A stretch of 64,000 bases of DNA from the NCBI GenBank assembly GCA_031761405.1, contig JASEVX010000013.1, forward strand, positions 36,763,033 to 36,827,032. Reading direction: 5' to 3'. Below are positions 9,776 to 18,600 of the stretch, piece by piece (the stretch's first letter is position 1; the number at the start of each line of letters is the position of its first letter). The notes under the pieces are model-generated. The model made no database searches. It worked only from the letters and a program-made list of their open reading frames with translations, and was not told the origin of the DNA. This DNA comes from Serripes groenlandicus. Lineage: Eukaryota; Mollusca; Bivalvia; Cardiida; Cardiidae. Both the position numbers and the translations under genes were made by a program.

Positions 9776-10784
9776 ATGCCAGGTTGGAAAGACTACCTGA
9801 CCTCAATATATTTCGACCCTAATCATCCCGGAAGTTTTTCAGGTCCTGACAAACTGTACAAGACTGTAAAAGAGGAGGGGCAATTAAACGATCTAGGGTT
9901 ATCGTAGAAGGCATTGATATTCAGTGGGATGCCGATATGATAGACATGAAAGACGTAGCCAGTGAAAATGACGGTTACCAGTACGTATTGCTAGCGATTG
10001 ACATTTTTTCGAGGTTCGCACTGGGTCAACCCGTGAGAAGTAACTCGGCTAAAGACGTCAAATAAGCTTTTGCGATGTTATTAAGGGATCGTAGACAACC
10101 AAAGGTCATACGCACGGACAAGGGTAAAGAATTCAATAATAAAGAGATAACGGCGCTTTTAAAGGAGAGGGGTATACGTCATTTTAACGCCCACAATACG
10201 GAAACCAAAGCAAACTACGCGGACAGACTAATAAAGACGCTCAAACATAGAGTGTATCGTTATTTTATACAAAACAGAACGCGGAGATACGTGAACGTAT
10301 TGTCGGATATCGTACATAGTTACAATAACACCAGGCATTCAAGTTTGCGTTGGACGCCGGCATCCATCGACGAAAGCAGATACGAGCAATATGTTCTACG
10401 CCAAAATAGGGCCCGTCAATTACTAAAAAACGCTACACATTCAAAATAGGACAAGTAGTACGCGTTTTGCGCATGAGGATCGTGTTTGACAGAGAATATT
10501 CGCAAAAATGGACCGGAGAACTGTTCAAAGTGCAAAGAAGATTCAAAAGGGACGGGTTACCCGTGTATGAACTAGTAAACTGGTCGGGTGAAGCTGTGAC
10601 AGGTACTTTCTACCATCAGGAACTACAGTCGGTCAATGTAGATGAAAACACGGAATATTACGTAGACAAAATATTAAAAACGAGAACCAGAAACAAGAGA
10701 CGTGAAGTACTTGTCAGATGGTTGCATTAGCCTAAGAAATATGACTCGTGGATTTCCGAAACGGATCTACAAAACTTAAGTTAA
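9776..10784 (+). pseudogene. Polinton integrase (rve family) with C-terminal chromodomain
   Basis: The enzyme would insert the element DNA into host chromosomes. The start ATG is 9776 (MPGWKDYLTSIYFDPNHPG). About 30-40 codons of the usual N-terminal zinc-binding/linker segment seem deleted around 9890. The catalytic core then shows QWDADMIDM (9930), DGYQYVLLAIDIFSRFAL, and RTDKGKEF (10,112). The position of the last acidic residue carries Asp rather than Glu (NYADRLIKTLK, near 10,222). A chromodomain-like tail (YYVDKILKTRTRNK, REVLVRWLH, then YDSWI) ends at the TAA of 10,782-10,784. Stops occur at about 10,063, 10,447 and 10,728. An AATAAA overlaps the final stop. Confidence 0.92.
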
Positions 10785-10788
10785 TAAA
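10783..10788 (+). terminator. AATAAA poly(A) signal at integrase end
   Basis: AATAAA overlaps the integrase stop codon (TAATAAA arrangement). It fits 3'-end formation of the polB-to-integrase transcripts before the capsid block begins. Confidence 0.5.
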
Positions 10789-10804
10789 AGTCACCGGCCA
10801 GCAT

Positions 10805-11079
10805 ATGTATTGCAACAAGATGGAAAGGGAAAACAATCAAGAGTGGATTTTTTTGGAAACAGGGTTCCTAAAGCCGAAATTGTGTTCGTTTGTCAGATCA
10901 GCATCGTGTACGTAATCATTATAACCTCCTTTTTGAATCGAAGCAACGGAAATCCGGAGCTGTGGATTTGTTTACTCTGTAGTGCAATCGGTTACGCGTT
11001 ACATTCGCCGACTATGCATCATGGAAGAACATTACCTGTTTCTGAACAGCGGACAGTCGAGAGACCAGTATCCCAATAA
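10805..11079 (+). pseudogene. Small Polinton membrane protein
   Basis: An open segment from 10,810 contains a charged N-terminus (VDFFGNRVPKAEIVFVCQ) followed by two hydrophobic stretches (ISIVYVIIITSFL and LWICLLCSAIGYAL) separated by a short polar loop. Two membrane segments with this loop are typical of a short conserved protein located just after the integrase in many metazoan Polintons. The nearest ATG (10,805) is in another frame, so a frameshift is likely. The true C-terminus is probably near 11,030. It overlaps the start of the minor capsid gene. Confidence 0.6.
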
Positions 11080-11428
11080 CGATTCATCCGATTTTACGGT
11101 GGAACTGACCTACCCCTACGTATTGGGCGGTCATGGGATGTGCGGACTGAAGGAGATACAAATACCTATGAGAGATGACGTTTTAATCGTGTGTTCTGAC
11201 ATTTGTGAAGAATCGTACGCGGAGAACACAATGATGCCTATACTTCGACCTTTGCAGAAACCCCCGGGGAAAAAGACAGCGACCTTTTTCCTCTTCGATA
11301 ACCCCATGTACATGGAATTTAAATCCACCATCTTACATCGCGTTCGAATCTTTAAAAGAGGCAGTCGGTTGGGTCACGTAAAATGGTCAAACGTATGGTG
11401 CACCATTCATCTGAAGAAATGGAAGTAG
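11021..11428 (+). CDS. Polinton minor capsid (penton-like) protein
   Basis: An intact 135-residue frame from ATG 11,021 starts MEEHYLFLNSGQSRDQYPNN, then DFTVELTYPYVLGGHGMCGL, VLIVCSDICEESYAENT, and ends RIFKRGSRLGHVKWSNVWC, then IHLKKWK. Length, the beta-rich pattern and its place directly before the major capsid gene match the single-jelly-roll minor capsid protein of Polintons, which would form the capsid vertices. It is the only gene of the element with no visible break in its open frame. The start overlaps the membrane-protein gene and the end overlaps the next small gene. Confidence 0.8.
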   Translation: MEEHYLFLNSGQSRDQYPNNDSSDFTVELTYPYVLGGHGMCGLKEIQIPMRDDVLIVCSDICEESYAENTMMPILRPLQKPPGKKTATFFLFDNPMYMEFKSTILHRVRIFKRGSRLGHVKWSNVWCTIHLKKWK

Positions 11429-11712
11429 AAAGATGGAAGAGACATTTCGCCCTAATGGTTAAAGGACAACTTCGTCCTAATCATAATGGACACTATATCG
11501 TAGATAATATACAAGTAGGAAACGGCTCATGAGAACCGGACATTAAATTTGTGACGCCAATTGCTCAAGATATATAACTCGCCAAATCTGAGCTTAACAA
11601 CAATAAGGGGCTAGACGGACGAGTCTATAAGAGAGCCTAAACCGCAACCATAAAACCATCGAAAAACCCGAGGTACGTCGATAAGGTATTCTTTGACAAA
11701 AAGAAAAAATGA
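11383..11712 (+). pseudogene. Small inter-capsid Polinton protein
   Basis: The 110-codon frame begins at ATG 11,383 inside the end of the minor capsid gene: MVKRMVHHSSEEMEVERWKR, LMVKGQLRPNHNG, FVTPIAQDI, AKSELNN, and a Lys-rich tail. Three in-frame stops (about 11,530, 11,573 and 11,638) interrupt it. The stop TGA (11,710-11,712) overlaps the ATG of the major capsid gene by the tetramer ATGA. A short basic protein at this spot is conserved in related elements. It could be a core or cement protein, but this is inference from position. Confidence 0.6.
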
Positions 11713-12910
11713 GTAATGAAAAACACTATAATAACCTGGCATTATTTCAATGGCCCGAAGTGGAAATTGCGACGCAAAAGAGGGAATGGATTACAGTGAG
11801 ACCCATTAATCAACAGACGGAAGGCGCAGCAATCGAGTTTAACGTTCCCGGAACCCATATCGACCCGAAATATTTACTTTTACACATAAAACTTAATATC
11901 GTCAAAGCTGACGGCACTGATATAGGTCCTGACGAACACGTGGGGTTGACGAATAATGCTTTACATAGTATTTTTTTCCAAAGTAGACGTTAATGTACAG
12001 CAGCACTCAAGTAGTCAAGTCGGCGCTAATTACGTTTATGAGGCTTATTTAGATACCCTGTTGGAATACAGGAGTCAACACGATTTGGACTGCCAACTGT
12101 TCGTCAAAGACGAAAGCGGCGTTGATATGGACGACCTGATCCCGCGGGTAGAAACACAGGTATATTTCTTAGATCGAAAAGCACGGTGCTAAGTAAAGAA
12201 TTGGACTTCATTGGTTTTCTTCACGTGGATATATGTCAACAAGAGAGATTGCTACCCAATGGAGTACCCTTAAACATTAAACCGAATCTTACCGAGAAAA
12301 CATCACAGAGGCGGCGTTAAAAGTGGCGCTTGTTAAAGTAAACCCTAGCAGTATTCTCGGACAGGCTGACAGCATTAAGAAAAATGACGCCGTATATCCG
12401 TACAGACGATCCGTCATTATGAGGTATGTGGTACCGAAAGGTCAGTTTTTATTCATAACGGATGACCTCTTTCAAGGAGACGTTCCTCAGTAACTTATTG
12501 TTGGCTTTATAAATGCCGAGGCGGTACACGGATCTTACATAAAGAACCCTTTTAATTTTCAAAATTACGACTGTACCTACGCCGGTTTCCTCGTTGACGA
12601 ACAGTCAACGCCCTCGGAGCCGCTGAGACTCGATTATAAGAGCGATAAATTCGTCGAAGTGTATCATATGTTGTACTGGGACAATAAGGAAAGGGTCATT
12701 CATATCACGAGGAAAGAGTTCAAAGAAGGGTACTGTTTATACGTCTTTAGGCCTACCGGCGATAACAAAATCGGAGAGGGCGATAGAGCTCACACTCGTT
12801 TGGAACATAAGTTTTCTCAGGCTCTTCCAGAAACCTGCACGGTTGTCGTATACGCCAAGTGTCTGGCTCTGAAGAAAATTGACGCCAGCAAAAAGGTCAG
12901 CCTGAAATGA
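11709..12910 (+). pseudogene. Polinton major capsid protein (double jelly-roll; 'F54H12.2-like' family)
   Basis: The product would build the icosahedral shell. From ATG 11,709: YNNLALFQWPEVEI, AIEFNVPGTHIDPKYLLLHI, DEHVGLTNNALHSIFF. A frameshift at a T7 run near 11,975 is followed by GANYVYEAYLDTLLEY. Later blocks are GQADSIKKNDAVYPYRRSVI, KGQFLFITDDLFQGDVPQ, INAEAVHGSYIKNPFNF, the EGYCLYVFRPTGD block, and LEHKFSQALPETCTVVVYA near the end. The length of about 400 residues fits. Additional breaks occur near 12,190, 12,300, 12,494 and 12,660. The preceding gene overlaps the start and the protease gene overlaps the stop, both through ATGA. Confidence 0.9.
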
Positions 12911-13326
12911 TGTACGCATCAGAATTGAAAGAAATCTTGATAAATGATCCTGAGGTTCGATCCCAGTTCGGGAGTGTATGCGCCGCGAACGAATTGCCAA
13001 ATAAAGTATAGCGACGCCCCAGAGTGTACGTCGTCAACTCTGATAAAAGGGAACAACTCGGTACCCATTGGATGTTATTTTACTTTCCCAAAAAAGGACC
13101 TTCGGAACTATTCAATTCGTTGGGGCGTGCCCCGAACTTTTATCACGGACGATTCAAGACAGTGTTAAAGAAAAATGGACCTAAATACGTGTATAATAAA
13201 AAAAGATTGCAGCCTTGGGGATCAATGACCTGCGAACATTATTGCGTGTATTACGCCTAACATCGCTGTCGCGACTGGAACATGAACAGAATCGTATCCT
13301 CGTTGAAAAGATTCCGTTTAATATAA
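12907..13326 (+). pseudogene. Adenain-like cysteine protease
   Basis: This is the capsid maturation protease of the adenovirus protease/Ulp1 fold. It begins MMYASELKEILINDPEVRSQ at ATG 12,907, overlapping the capsid stop. The catalytic His is in GTHWMLFYFPKKGP (13,054). The acidic position appears as Asn (ELFNSLGRAP, 13,108), which should impair catalysis. The nucleophile region is GSMTCEHYCVYYA (13,219). A stop at about 13,009 and another at 13,258 interrupt the frame, after which MNRIVSSLKRFRLI continues to about 13,323. The length of about 138 codons is slightly short for the family, as in other Polintons. Confidence 0.9.
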
Positions 13327-13347
13327 TTATGTATATACGATAGAAGT

Positions 13348-13353
13348 AATAAA
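13348..13353 (+). terminator. AATAAA for the rightward capsid/protease transcript
   Basis: AATAAA occurs 22 bp after the inferred protease stop. The opposing TBP-like gene has its own signal 30 bp away, so the two transcription units converge here. Confidence 0.55.
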
Positions 13354-13382
13354 ATAACTCAAAAACATATTTTTTATATATA

Positions 13383-13388
13383 TTTATT
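13383..13388 (-). terminator. AATAAA for the leftward PC4/TBP transcript
   Basis: On the minus strand AATAAA overlaps the TAA stop of the TBP-like frame (plus strand tttatt at 13,383-13,388), mirroring the arrangement at the integrase end. Confidence 0.55.
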
Positions 13389-13905
13389 ACACCCAAATTA
13401 ATATAGAGCCCAGGAATTCGCGCTTTACAAAAATGGTATTTCCAACAAAATATCGTTTATTACCCGTCATAAGCACAGTTCCCTATTGAAAACACGTAAA
13501 ATGAACAGAATTATTTGTACAATTGGCGGCTGGAAACAGTACTGGTTCGTAACTTCCCGAATAAAATTGAAACACATTCGTCAAATGGGGCGAAGTGTTT
13601 AATTTAAAAGACGTCAATACAGTCGCTACCCTAACCCCTGAATGTCGCACTGGTCATCCTAATCGCTGCAGCATTCTGGCGTATCGTCTTAGTCTTCGTT
13701 TAGTATCGATGATTGATCGGATTCGTCCGTTCACCATTATTTTCCCTGTCGAAAATACCATACAATGTCCACCGATGTTTGGATGTTTCCACTGGGCTCC
13801 CGGAAAGCGTGCAGGGTCGTATATCATATCCATTGTCTTGTTCACCAATATATTGAGGTTAATGTCGCAGTTTATATCGGCTGTACACACGACGTTGGTG
13901 ATCAT
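13387..13905 (-). pseudogene. TATA-binding-protein-like protein encoded by the Polinton
   Basis: TBP nucleates transcription by bending TATA DNA with a saddle built of two direct repeats. Both repeats are visible. Repeat 1 (13,905 to about 13,655) is open: ITNVVCTADINCDINL, YDPARFPGAQW, CMVFSTGKIMVNGR, RRLRRYARMLQRLG. These align block by block with the eukaryotic TBP core, and the two Phe that would wedge DNA (RFPG and VFSTG) are 17 residues apart, as in TBP. A frame change leads to repeat 2 (about 13,640-13,390): YEPVLFPAANC, FTCFQ, then GTVLMTGNKR after a stop at about 13,484. The start ATG 13,905 lies 2 nt past the inferred stop of the PC4-like gene. No long N-terminal domain is present. 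A diverged host TBP relative captured by the element is the likely origin. Activity of an intact version is inference. Confidence 0.82.
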
Positions 13906-13907
13906 GA

Positions 13908-14558
13908 TTACCAATTCGTAAAGTCGTTCGGGTTGTCAATCCAGGAGTTGTGAGTTCGAATCCCGGCTCGGCCAACTTTCTTTCCGAGGATTGACAAAAG
14001 TCAATGCGACATGCGTCATTCCTCTTCCATCAATGGGCCGCCGTCATATAACTGAGAAATTGTTAAAAACGGCGTTAAACCCCAATCACTCGGATTACAC
14101 TCCGAACATCCGAGATATCCTAACTGGTTGGTGTAGTCGCTCTGGAACCGGCACGGTACGACGCTACTGAGTTCGGGAACGGCTGCTGCTATGTTCGGAA
14201 TTACCTCTTTTAAACGCCGGTATCCACCCGGTCTTAAGCACAATCACTTTTTACACGGAACCACTTCTTCTTCGGGCTTCCAGTACTGACGAATATCTAC
14301 GCACGGATTGTTGTTCTTAACGGTACAATACACGTCCCCTCCTAAGTGCATACTGTAATCAATTTTGTTCTTTAAAGCTTCGTCCACACATTCAATTGAG
14401 TCAATCAAATTCTTCCATCGCATTAACGATAAATTTATACCCTTTTCCGTGTGTCTGTTATTGTCCTACTCTCTAAGATCGACTCTTTTTTTCACTTTCC
14501 ATTCGCTGTCTTTTACGTGTCTCTGATTATCCAAGTTGAAGCTCAAGTTGTTAGCCAT
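13908..14558 (-). pseudogene. Tandem PC4-like (Sub1/p15 family) protein, interrupted by a SINE
   Basis: PC4/Sub1 proteins bind single-stranded DNA and help Pol II initiation. The leftward frame starts at ATG 14,558 (MANNLSFNLDNQ). Domain 1 shows HVKDSEWKVKKRVDLRE and KGINLSLMRWKNLIDSI. Domain 2 shows CVDIRQYWKPEEEVVPCKK and CLRPGGYRRLKEVIPNIAAA. Both have the PC4 order W-K..., D-(L/I)-R, K-G-(I/L)-x-L and a terminal helix. A Cys-containing tail (YLGCSECNP) follows. Stops occur at about 14,471 and 14,248. A SINE splits the last codons, beyond which the frame would reach TAA at 13,908-13,910. Length without the SINE is about 160 residues. Two fused PC4 domains suggest an internal dimer. Confidence 0.8.
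13929..14096 (+). repeat. SINE family A inserted between PC4-like and TBP-like genes
   Basis: The insert runs from 'gggttgtcaatccagg' through 'gtgagttcgaatcccggctc' to the gccgccgtcatataactga and aaaccccaatcac 3' end. Its A-box half is missing. Flanking tcgggtt (13,928-13,934) and tcggatt (14,090-14,096) look like an imperfect 7-bp target duplication that places the insertion within the last codons of the PC4-like gene. Confidence 0.8.
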
Positions 14559-14602
14559 GGTGCATTTGAATTGTATTTGATAATGAGTAGGTTGAGTCGC
14601 CT

Positions 14603-14611
14603 CTTTTTATA
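14603..14611 (-). promoter_or_regulatory. TATA box (TATAAAAAG) of the leftward PC4/TBP unit
   Basis: On the minus strand TATAAAAAG stands 45-53 bp upstream of the PC4-like ATG. It implies the two small transcription-factor genes share one promoter, and it could be a target of the TBP-like product. Confidence 0.6.
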
Positions 14612-14620
14612 CGGTTAATG

Positions 14621-17600
14621 AGGTCATTAAAGATAGGCGATTGGTTCATTTAAGAATACCACTTATGTCAACTCGTCATTTCCGGATGATGTTTAGTTAT
14701 CTTTCGTAACGTCTTTACCGTATACGGTATTGGTGTTTCCGGTGAACTTTGATGCTATTTTGATCGCTTAGTAATGTAGGAGTGTTTCCGCTAACGACGT
14801 CAGCGTATGACTCGGGGTCGCGTGATGCCTCAAGCTGATATTCTTTACTATTAATAACGTTAAAGCTTATACATGTCATAACTTGCGTATAATGATCACG
14901 TTGTTATCAAATCAACAATTTGGCAAATCTTCCTATGAGTTCAAGATATATACTCCATTTGACTCGTTTAAAAGGGATTTATGTACCCCGCTAAATCTGC
15001 CACTGCATTTGTTACGGGACTTCTTTGTTAACCATTAATTCTCGGTCGCATGGAGACTACGGCCCCCAGTAAATCCGCCACTGTATATATCACGTTCGAC
15101 TTCTTTTTACTGTTTCGTTCCACTAAGCGAAAATGTTAATAAGCTTCAATGTTTGTCCTCTCAGCGCATTTATTTCTAAAGCATTTGTTAAACTTATATT
15201 TGAATACTCGAGCCTTAACCTTTTCACTGATGCTTCAACATTATAATGATCTTTTTTGGGGATATCTTGACCTTTTAAATGCAATTTTGTTGAATCCATG
15301 ATGAACTTTTTTCCTCGCGCAGTCTCACCCTAAAATGCGTTGTTTGGTGTTAACAGCAATTGGCAGTCTGCCAACTCCGAACAAATGGTTTTACAACTAT
15401 GACCAGGGGCTAAAGCCTCAGGCCAACAAGTTCAAATTGACATTGGTTGTCTTTTATCTACCGCTATTTTCAATATAACAAAGAAACGAATACAAGCCAA
15501 AATATTTTTACAGTTTTAAGCGGGATTATATCATGTTTCGTGAATAAAATAAATGTAAATGTTTACCCTTACACGTTTTGGGCGAAACAAATTTCGAAGT
15601 TATACTTTACACGACATAGAAAACAAAAAGCTAACAATATGTAAATTATAGGTTAAGGAAAGTATACTATTTTAATAGAGTAGAAATCATTGAGGAAAAG
15701 GGATAGGTATAAAATACTGTACCAGTGCGGTCATCGGATGCCTTTACTAGTGACACAGTCATCTACTGATTGATCAAAACCTACATTTATATATGTTAAC
15801 AAGGTTTGAACATTCATATGGGAGACGCTATGCAAAAATCAACCGTTAACAATGTGAGACCTATATAGTTTCAGATAAGCGATTTTGCTCTTCTCACAAA
15901 ATAGTCAACGACGATTTAAAACAGATTGTGTGAAGATTTTTACTTTAGCATTGACCCGCAGGCAATTTCAAGAATTTTGTAATATTGGTTTTCGTAGAGA
16001 AGTGCATCATCCGACTCGAAAACAAACTAATTGGTTTGCGATATCTAACTCTGCCTTTACCTGAGACACTGCGCATCAATACTTATCTGTCAACCGTCCT
16101 TGATAAACTAATCATTTAGAGTTCGGTTTCTAGTACTGTATGCCTCCTGTATATTAAACTGTCACGGGATAAACATGTCAGTGATTACTAAATAGTTTTA
16201 TGTAAACTGACCATCTAACGTCGTCAACATGCGACGAACTGAAACCAAAGTGTTATTCTTTAACACGTGATTTTACTGGTGAACCTTAATCGGTAACTTG
16301 CAGGCCACTTTAACACCAGCACTATTGCTTAGCCGTAGCGACTAAATGGGCTGCGTAGTCAATTAGACTAGTACATTCCTCGATACTTGCACTCAGATAG
16401 GTATAAAGCTTATCTGGGCAGACATCCAAGGAACGCAACACATTTGTTCAACTCCCTCGAGGAGATGGGCCTTCTATAAGTATGTTCTTATGGCTAACAC
16501 TGCATCGGTAACTATACTTTACACTAGTACACTTCCTTGTACTCAGACATATACAGCGCTCATCTGTACAGGCCATCCATTACAAGTAACACATTGTTCG
16601 GGCCTGCTTTATCGACTTACCTATAAATGTCAATGATAACTTTACTTTGCACACATTGTAATGCCGCGCCACATCACTACCGATAACTGTATCCTGACAC
16701 CAATGCATGATTCGTTATTCAGAACAACAGGGCTTCTGGTTAGTTTATCTTAACACCAGTGCACGTGTCGTATTTCCGAACAACTGGGCTAATGATAAGT
16801 GTATCCTGACATCAATGCACCCTTCGTAATGCCGCGCCCTATCACTACCGATAACTGTATCCCACCAGTGCACGCGTCGTAATTCAAAACAACATGGCTA
16901 CTGGTATGTTTAAGTGTACGCGTCGTAATTCCGAGAAACATGGCTTCTGGTAAGTTCACCTTAAAACCAGTGCACGCGCCATATTTCCAAACAACAGGGC
17001 TACTGGTAAGTTTATTCTGACATCAGTATACCTATCGTAATGCCGCGCCCTATCACTACTATTTCGTATATATATGTGCGGTTCCTTTTCAGATGGTCTT
17101 TAGAGAAATAAAGCAAATACATGTAATTATTTTTAATTTTCGTTTGTAAAAAGAATATGTTCAATTTCTAATTAAACCCACCAATACTTGATATTAGCTA
17201 TTCCAGTTGAAACAGTTTTCCCTAGGGAGGTACCCCAAACAAAATTGAAATTGATTAAATCGAATTTGTACCACACTATGCTCCTGATGGCTATGCATCA
17301 GCTTACACATGAGTCCAGTATACACTATAGAGCCACGTCTGATTAAAATGGAGAAGGTTGTCTTGTTGAGCCAGCTTCGAACAGTGTATACTCGGCTGAG
17401 CCTGTATATACACACACAGTCTCACTGTCAGCCGAACAGTAGACGAGCTATACACGCGTAACCTCTAGCGAGAAGCGTTGCAATGCTAGTTTTACGTTCG
17501 GGAATATTAGCTCTTTCACTGCCGAATTTGACAAAGTTGACTCTTCCTAGTTGAAAATTGAATTTTTTTTTCCAAACAGGAAATTTGGTTAAAATGTAAT

Positions 17601-18290
17601 GTCTAAGTGGCGAACAATGAATATTTCACCTGAATCTACATTGTTAGCAAAAGCCGTTAATTGCCTTTGGCAGCTAAAGCGTTAGTTTAACTTTAAAGTC
17701 ACTTTAGTCCATCGGTATATACTAATGTATTGCCATGGAACTCTCAAACATTCTCGACATATCCTCTTCCGGACATTCCCTGGCTGAAAGTTTTACTAGT
17801 CAATGCTAAAAAGATAAAATACTTTGAAGTCTTAATAGAAATCATAACATCTACCGATGAACAAGAAGCGTAGCCATGTCAGTTTCACTTCGGTGTCTCT
17901 AAATACGATGCCACTACGGGCATGTTACAAGCCTCTTTAGTTTAAACTCGACTCATATGCTCTAAAACAATTGAGGAGCGCTACCGAAAAAAACATTCAT
18001 ATGACATATTTCGACCACTGTAGATCTAGATCAGCCTGCGTATCCGCGCAGTCTGATCAAGGGCCAAAACTCTGTTTTCTGATGAATATACGTCCCAAGG
18101 CATTCGCGAAACACTTATCATACATTGTACATTAAGACCACAGAGTATACATGTGTAAGTCTATGATTTTCAACACTTATATAAAATACTCTTAAGCTGG
18201 TTTTCGTATATCGCGGATCAATTAATTAAACTTCTAATTGACATGCTTATTAAATATGCAACGACCGAGGGTTACGTTACGTGTGTAGTT
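14621..18290. other. Non-coding region right of the Polinton
   Basis: No gene is supported. The first several hundred bases may still be Polinton terminus, but I found no inverted match to the left side. Two copies of 'ctaaatctgccactg..ttgttacgggacttcttt' (14,990 and 15,071) form a short duplication. An 18,015-18,065 segment has the 'gatcagcctgcg..ccgcgcagtctgatca' palindrome of a bivalve foldback family. The rest is AT-rich with no signal. Confidence 0.55.
16650..17060. repeat. Minisatellite with 'ccagtgcacgcgtcgtaatt' core
   Basis: Blocks 'accagtgcacgcgtcgtaat', 'aacaacagggctactggtaa' and 'taatgccgcgccctatcact' recur in varying order at about 55-80 bp spacing, giving a higher-order array of at least six units. 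More diverged units extend left to about 16,490. Confidence 0.8.
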
Positions 18291-18312
18291 TTGATTGACG
18301 CTTCGGTGAAAT

Positions 18313-18320
18313 ATGCAAAT
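18313..18320 (+). promoter_or_regulatory. Octamer ATGCAAAT upstream of the GMC gene
   Basis: An exact ATGCAAAT octamer lies 166 bp before the GMC exon-1 ATG, within a promoter-proximal segment that has several gacgtt motifs (18,370-18,405). Octamers bind POU factors, but a single 8-mer in AT-rich DNA is weak evidence. Confidence 0.25.
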
Positions 18321-18485
18321 ATATACGGGATATCGCGAGTGTAAAACGAATAAATAGATCAATGTTTACGTCGACGTTTCTGGTAGCATCATTTGACGTT
18401 GACGTTACTTTGAAATCTATACATACTTTACTGGTAATTTAATTAGACGTTCACCTGCCTGGCAGATACTTACGTTACTATCGAA

Positions 18486-18600
18486 ATGAATGGGAGTCAA
18501 TTACGTTTTTTTTTAGGACTTCTTACGGTGTTTGTCACAACACTAAAACGGGGAACGACGATCACAGAACATATACTCAATGAATATGATTATATTGTGG
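18486..18600 (+). CDS. GMC gene exon 1
   Basis: ATG 18,486 begins [20 protein letters not shown], a signal-peptide or anchor-like leader, and the exon ends in NEYDYIV with one base over. Donor GTATGT is at 18,601. Joining phase 1 to exon 2 completes the Rossmann motif, which confirms this distant exon. An upstream untranslated exon is possible. Confidence 0.88.

Larger units (their letters stand above)
3850..14620 (+). mobile_element. Polinton/Maverick element, decayed but nearly complete
   Basis: The region encodes the full Polinton hallmark set: protein-primed PolB, FtsK/HerA-like packaging ATPase, rve integrase with chromodomain, minor and major capsid proteins and an adenain-like protease, plus the small conserved proteins usual in these elements. 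Two genes at the right end run leftward and encode PC4-like and TBP-like proteins. I could not identify terminal inverted repeats or a target-site duplication, so the ends are estimates. The left end may be in repeats or in the N-gap, and the right end may lie anywhere up to about 15.4 kb. Stops, frameshifts and deletions in almost every gene show this copy is inactive. Confidence 0.93.

Noticed and set aside
13595..13921. Plus-strand frame of 108 residues opposite the TBP-like gene
   Set aside because: No known motif. The minus strand over the same interval shows clear TBP-type conservation, so the plus frame is a shadow.
14700..15400. Candidate right terminal inverted repeat of the Polinton
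   Set aside because: Only short matches (e.g. ccaatacc..atac) to the left side were seen, no better than chance.
17194..17415. Minus frame of 73 residues with a short inverted repeat
   Set aside because: No domain or splice context. Composition is like the surrounding non-coding DNA.
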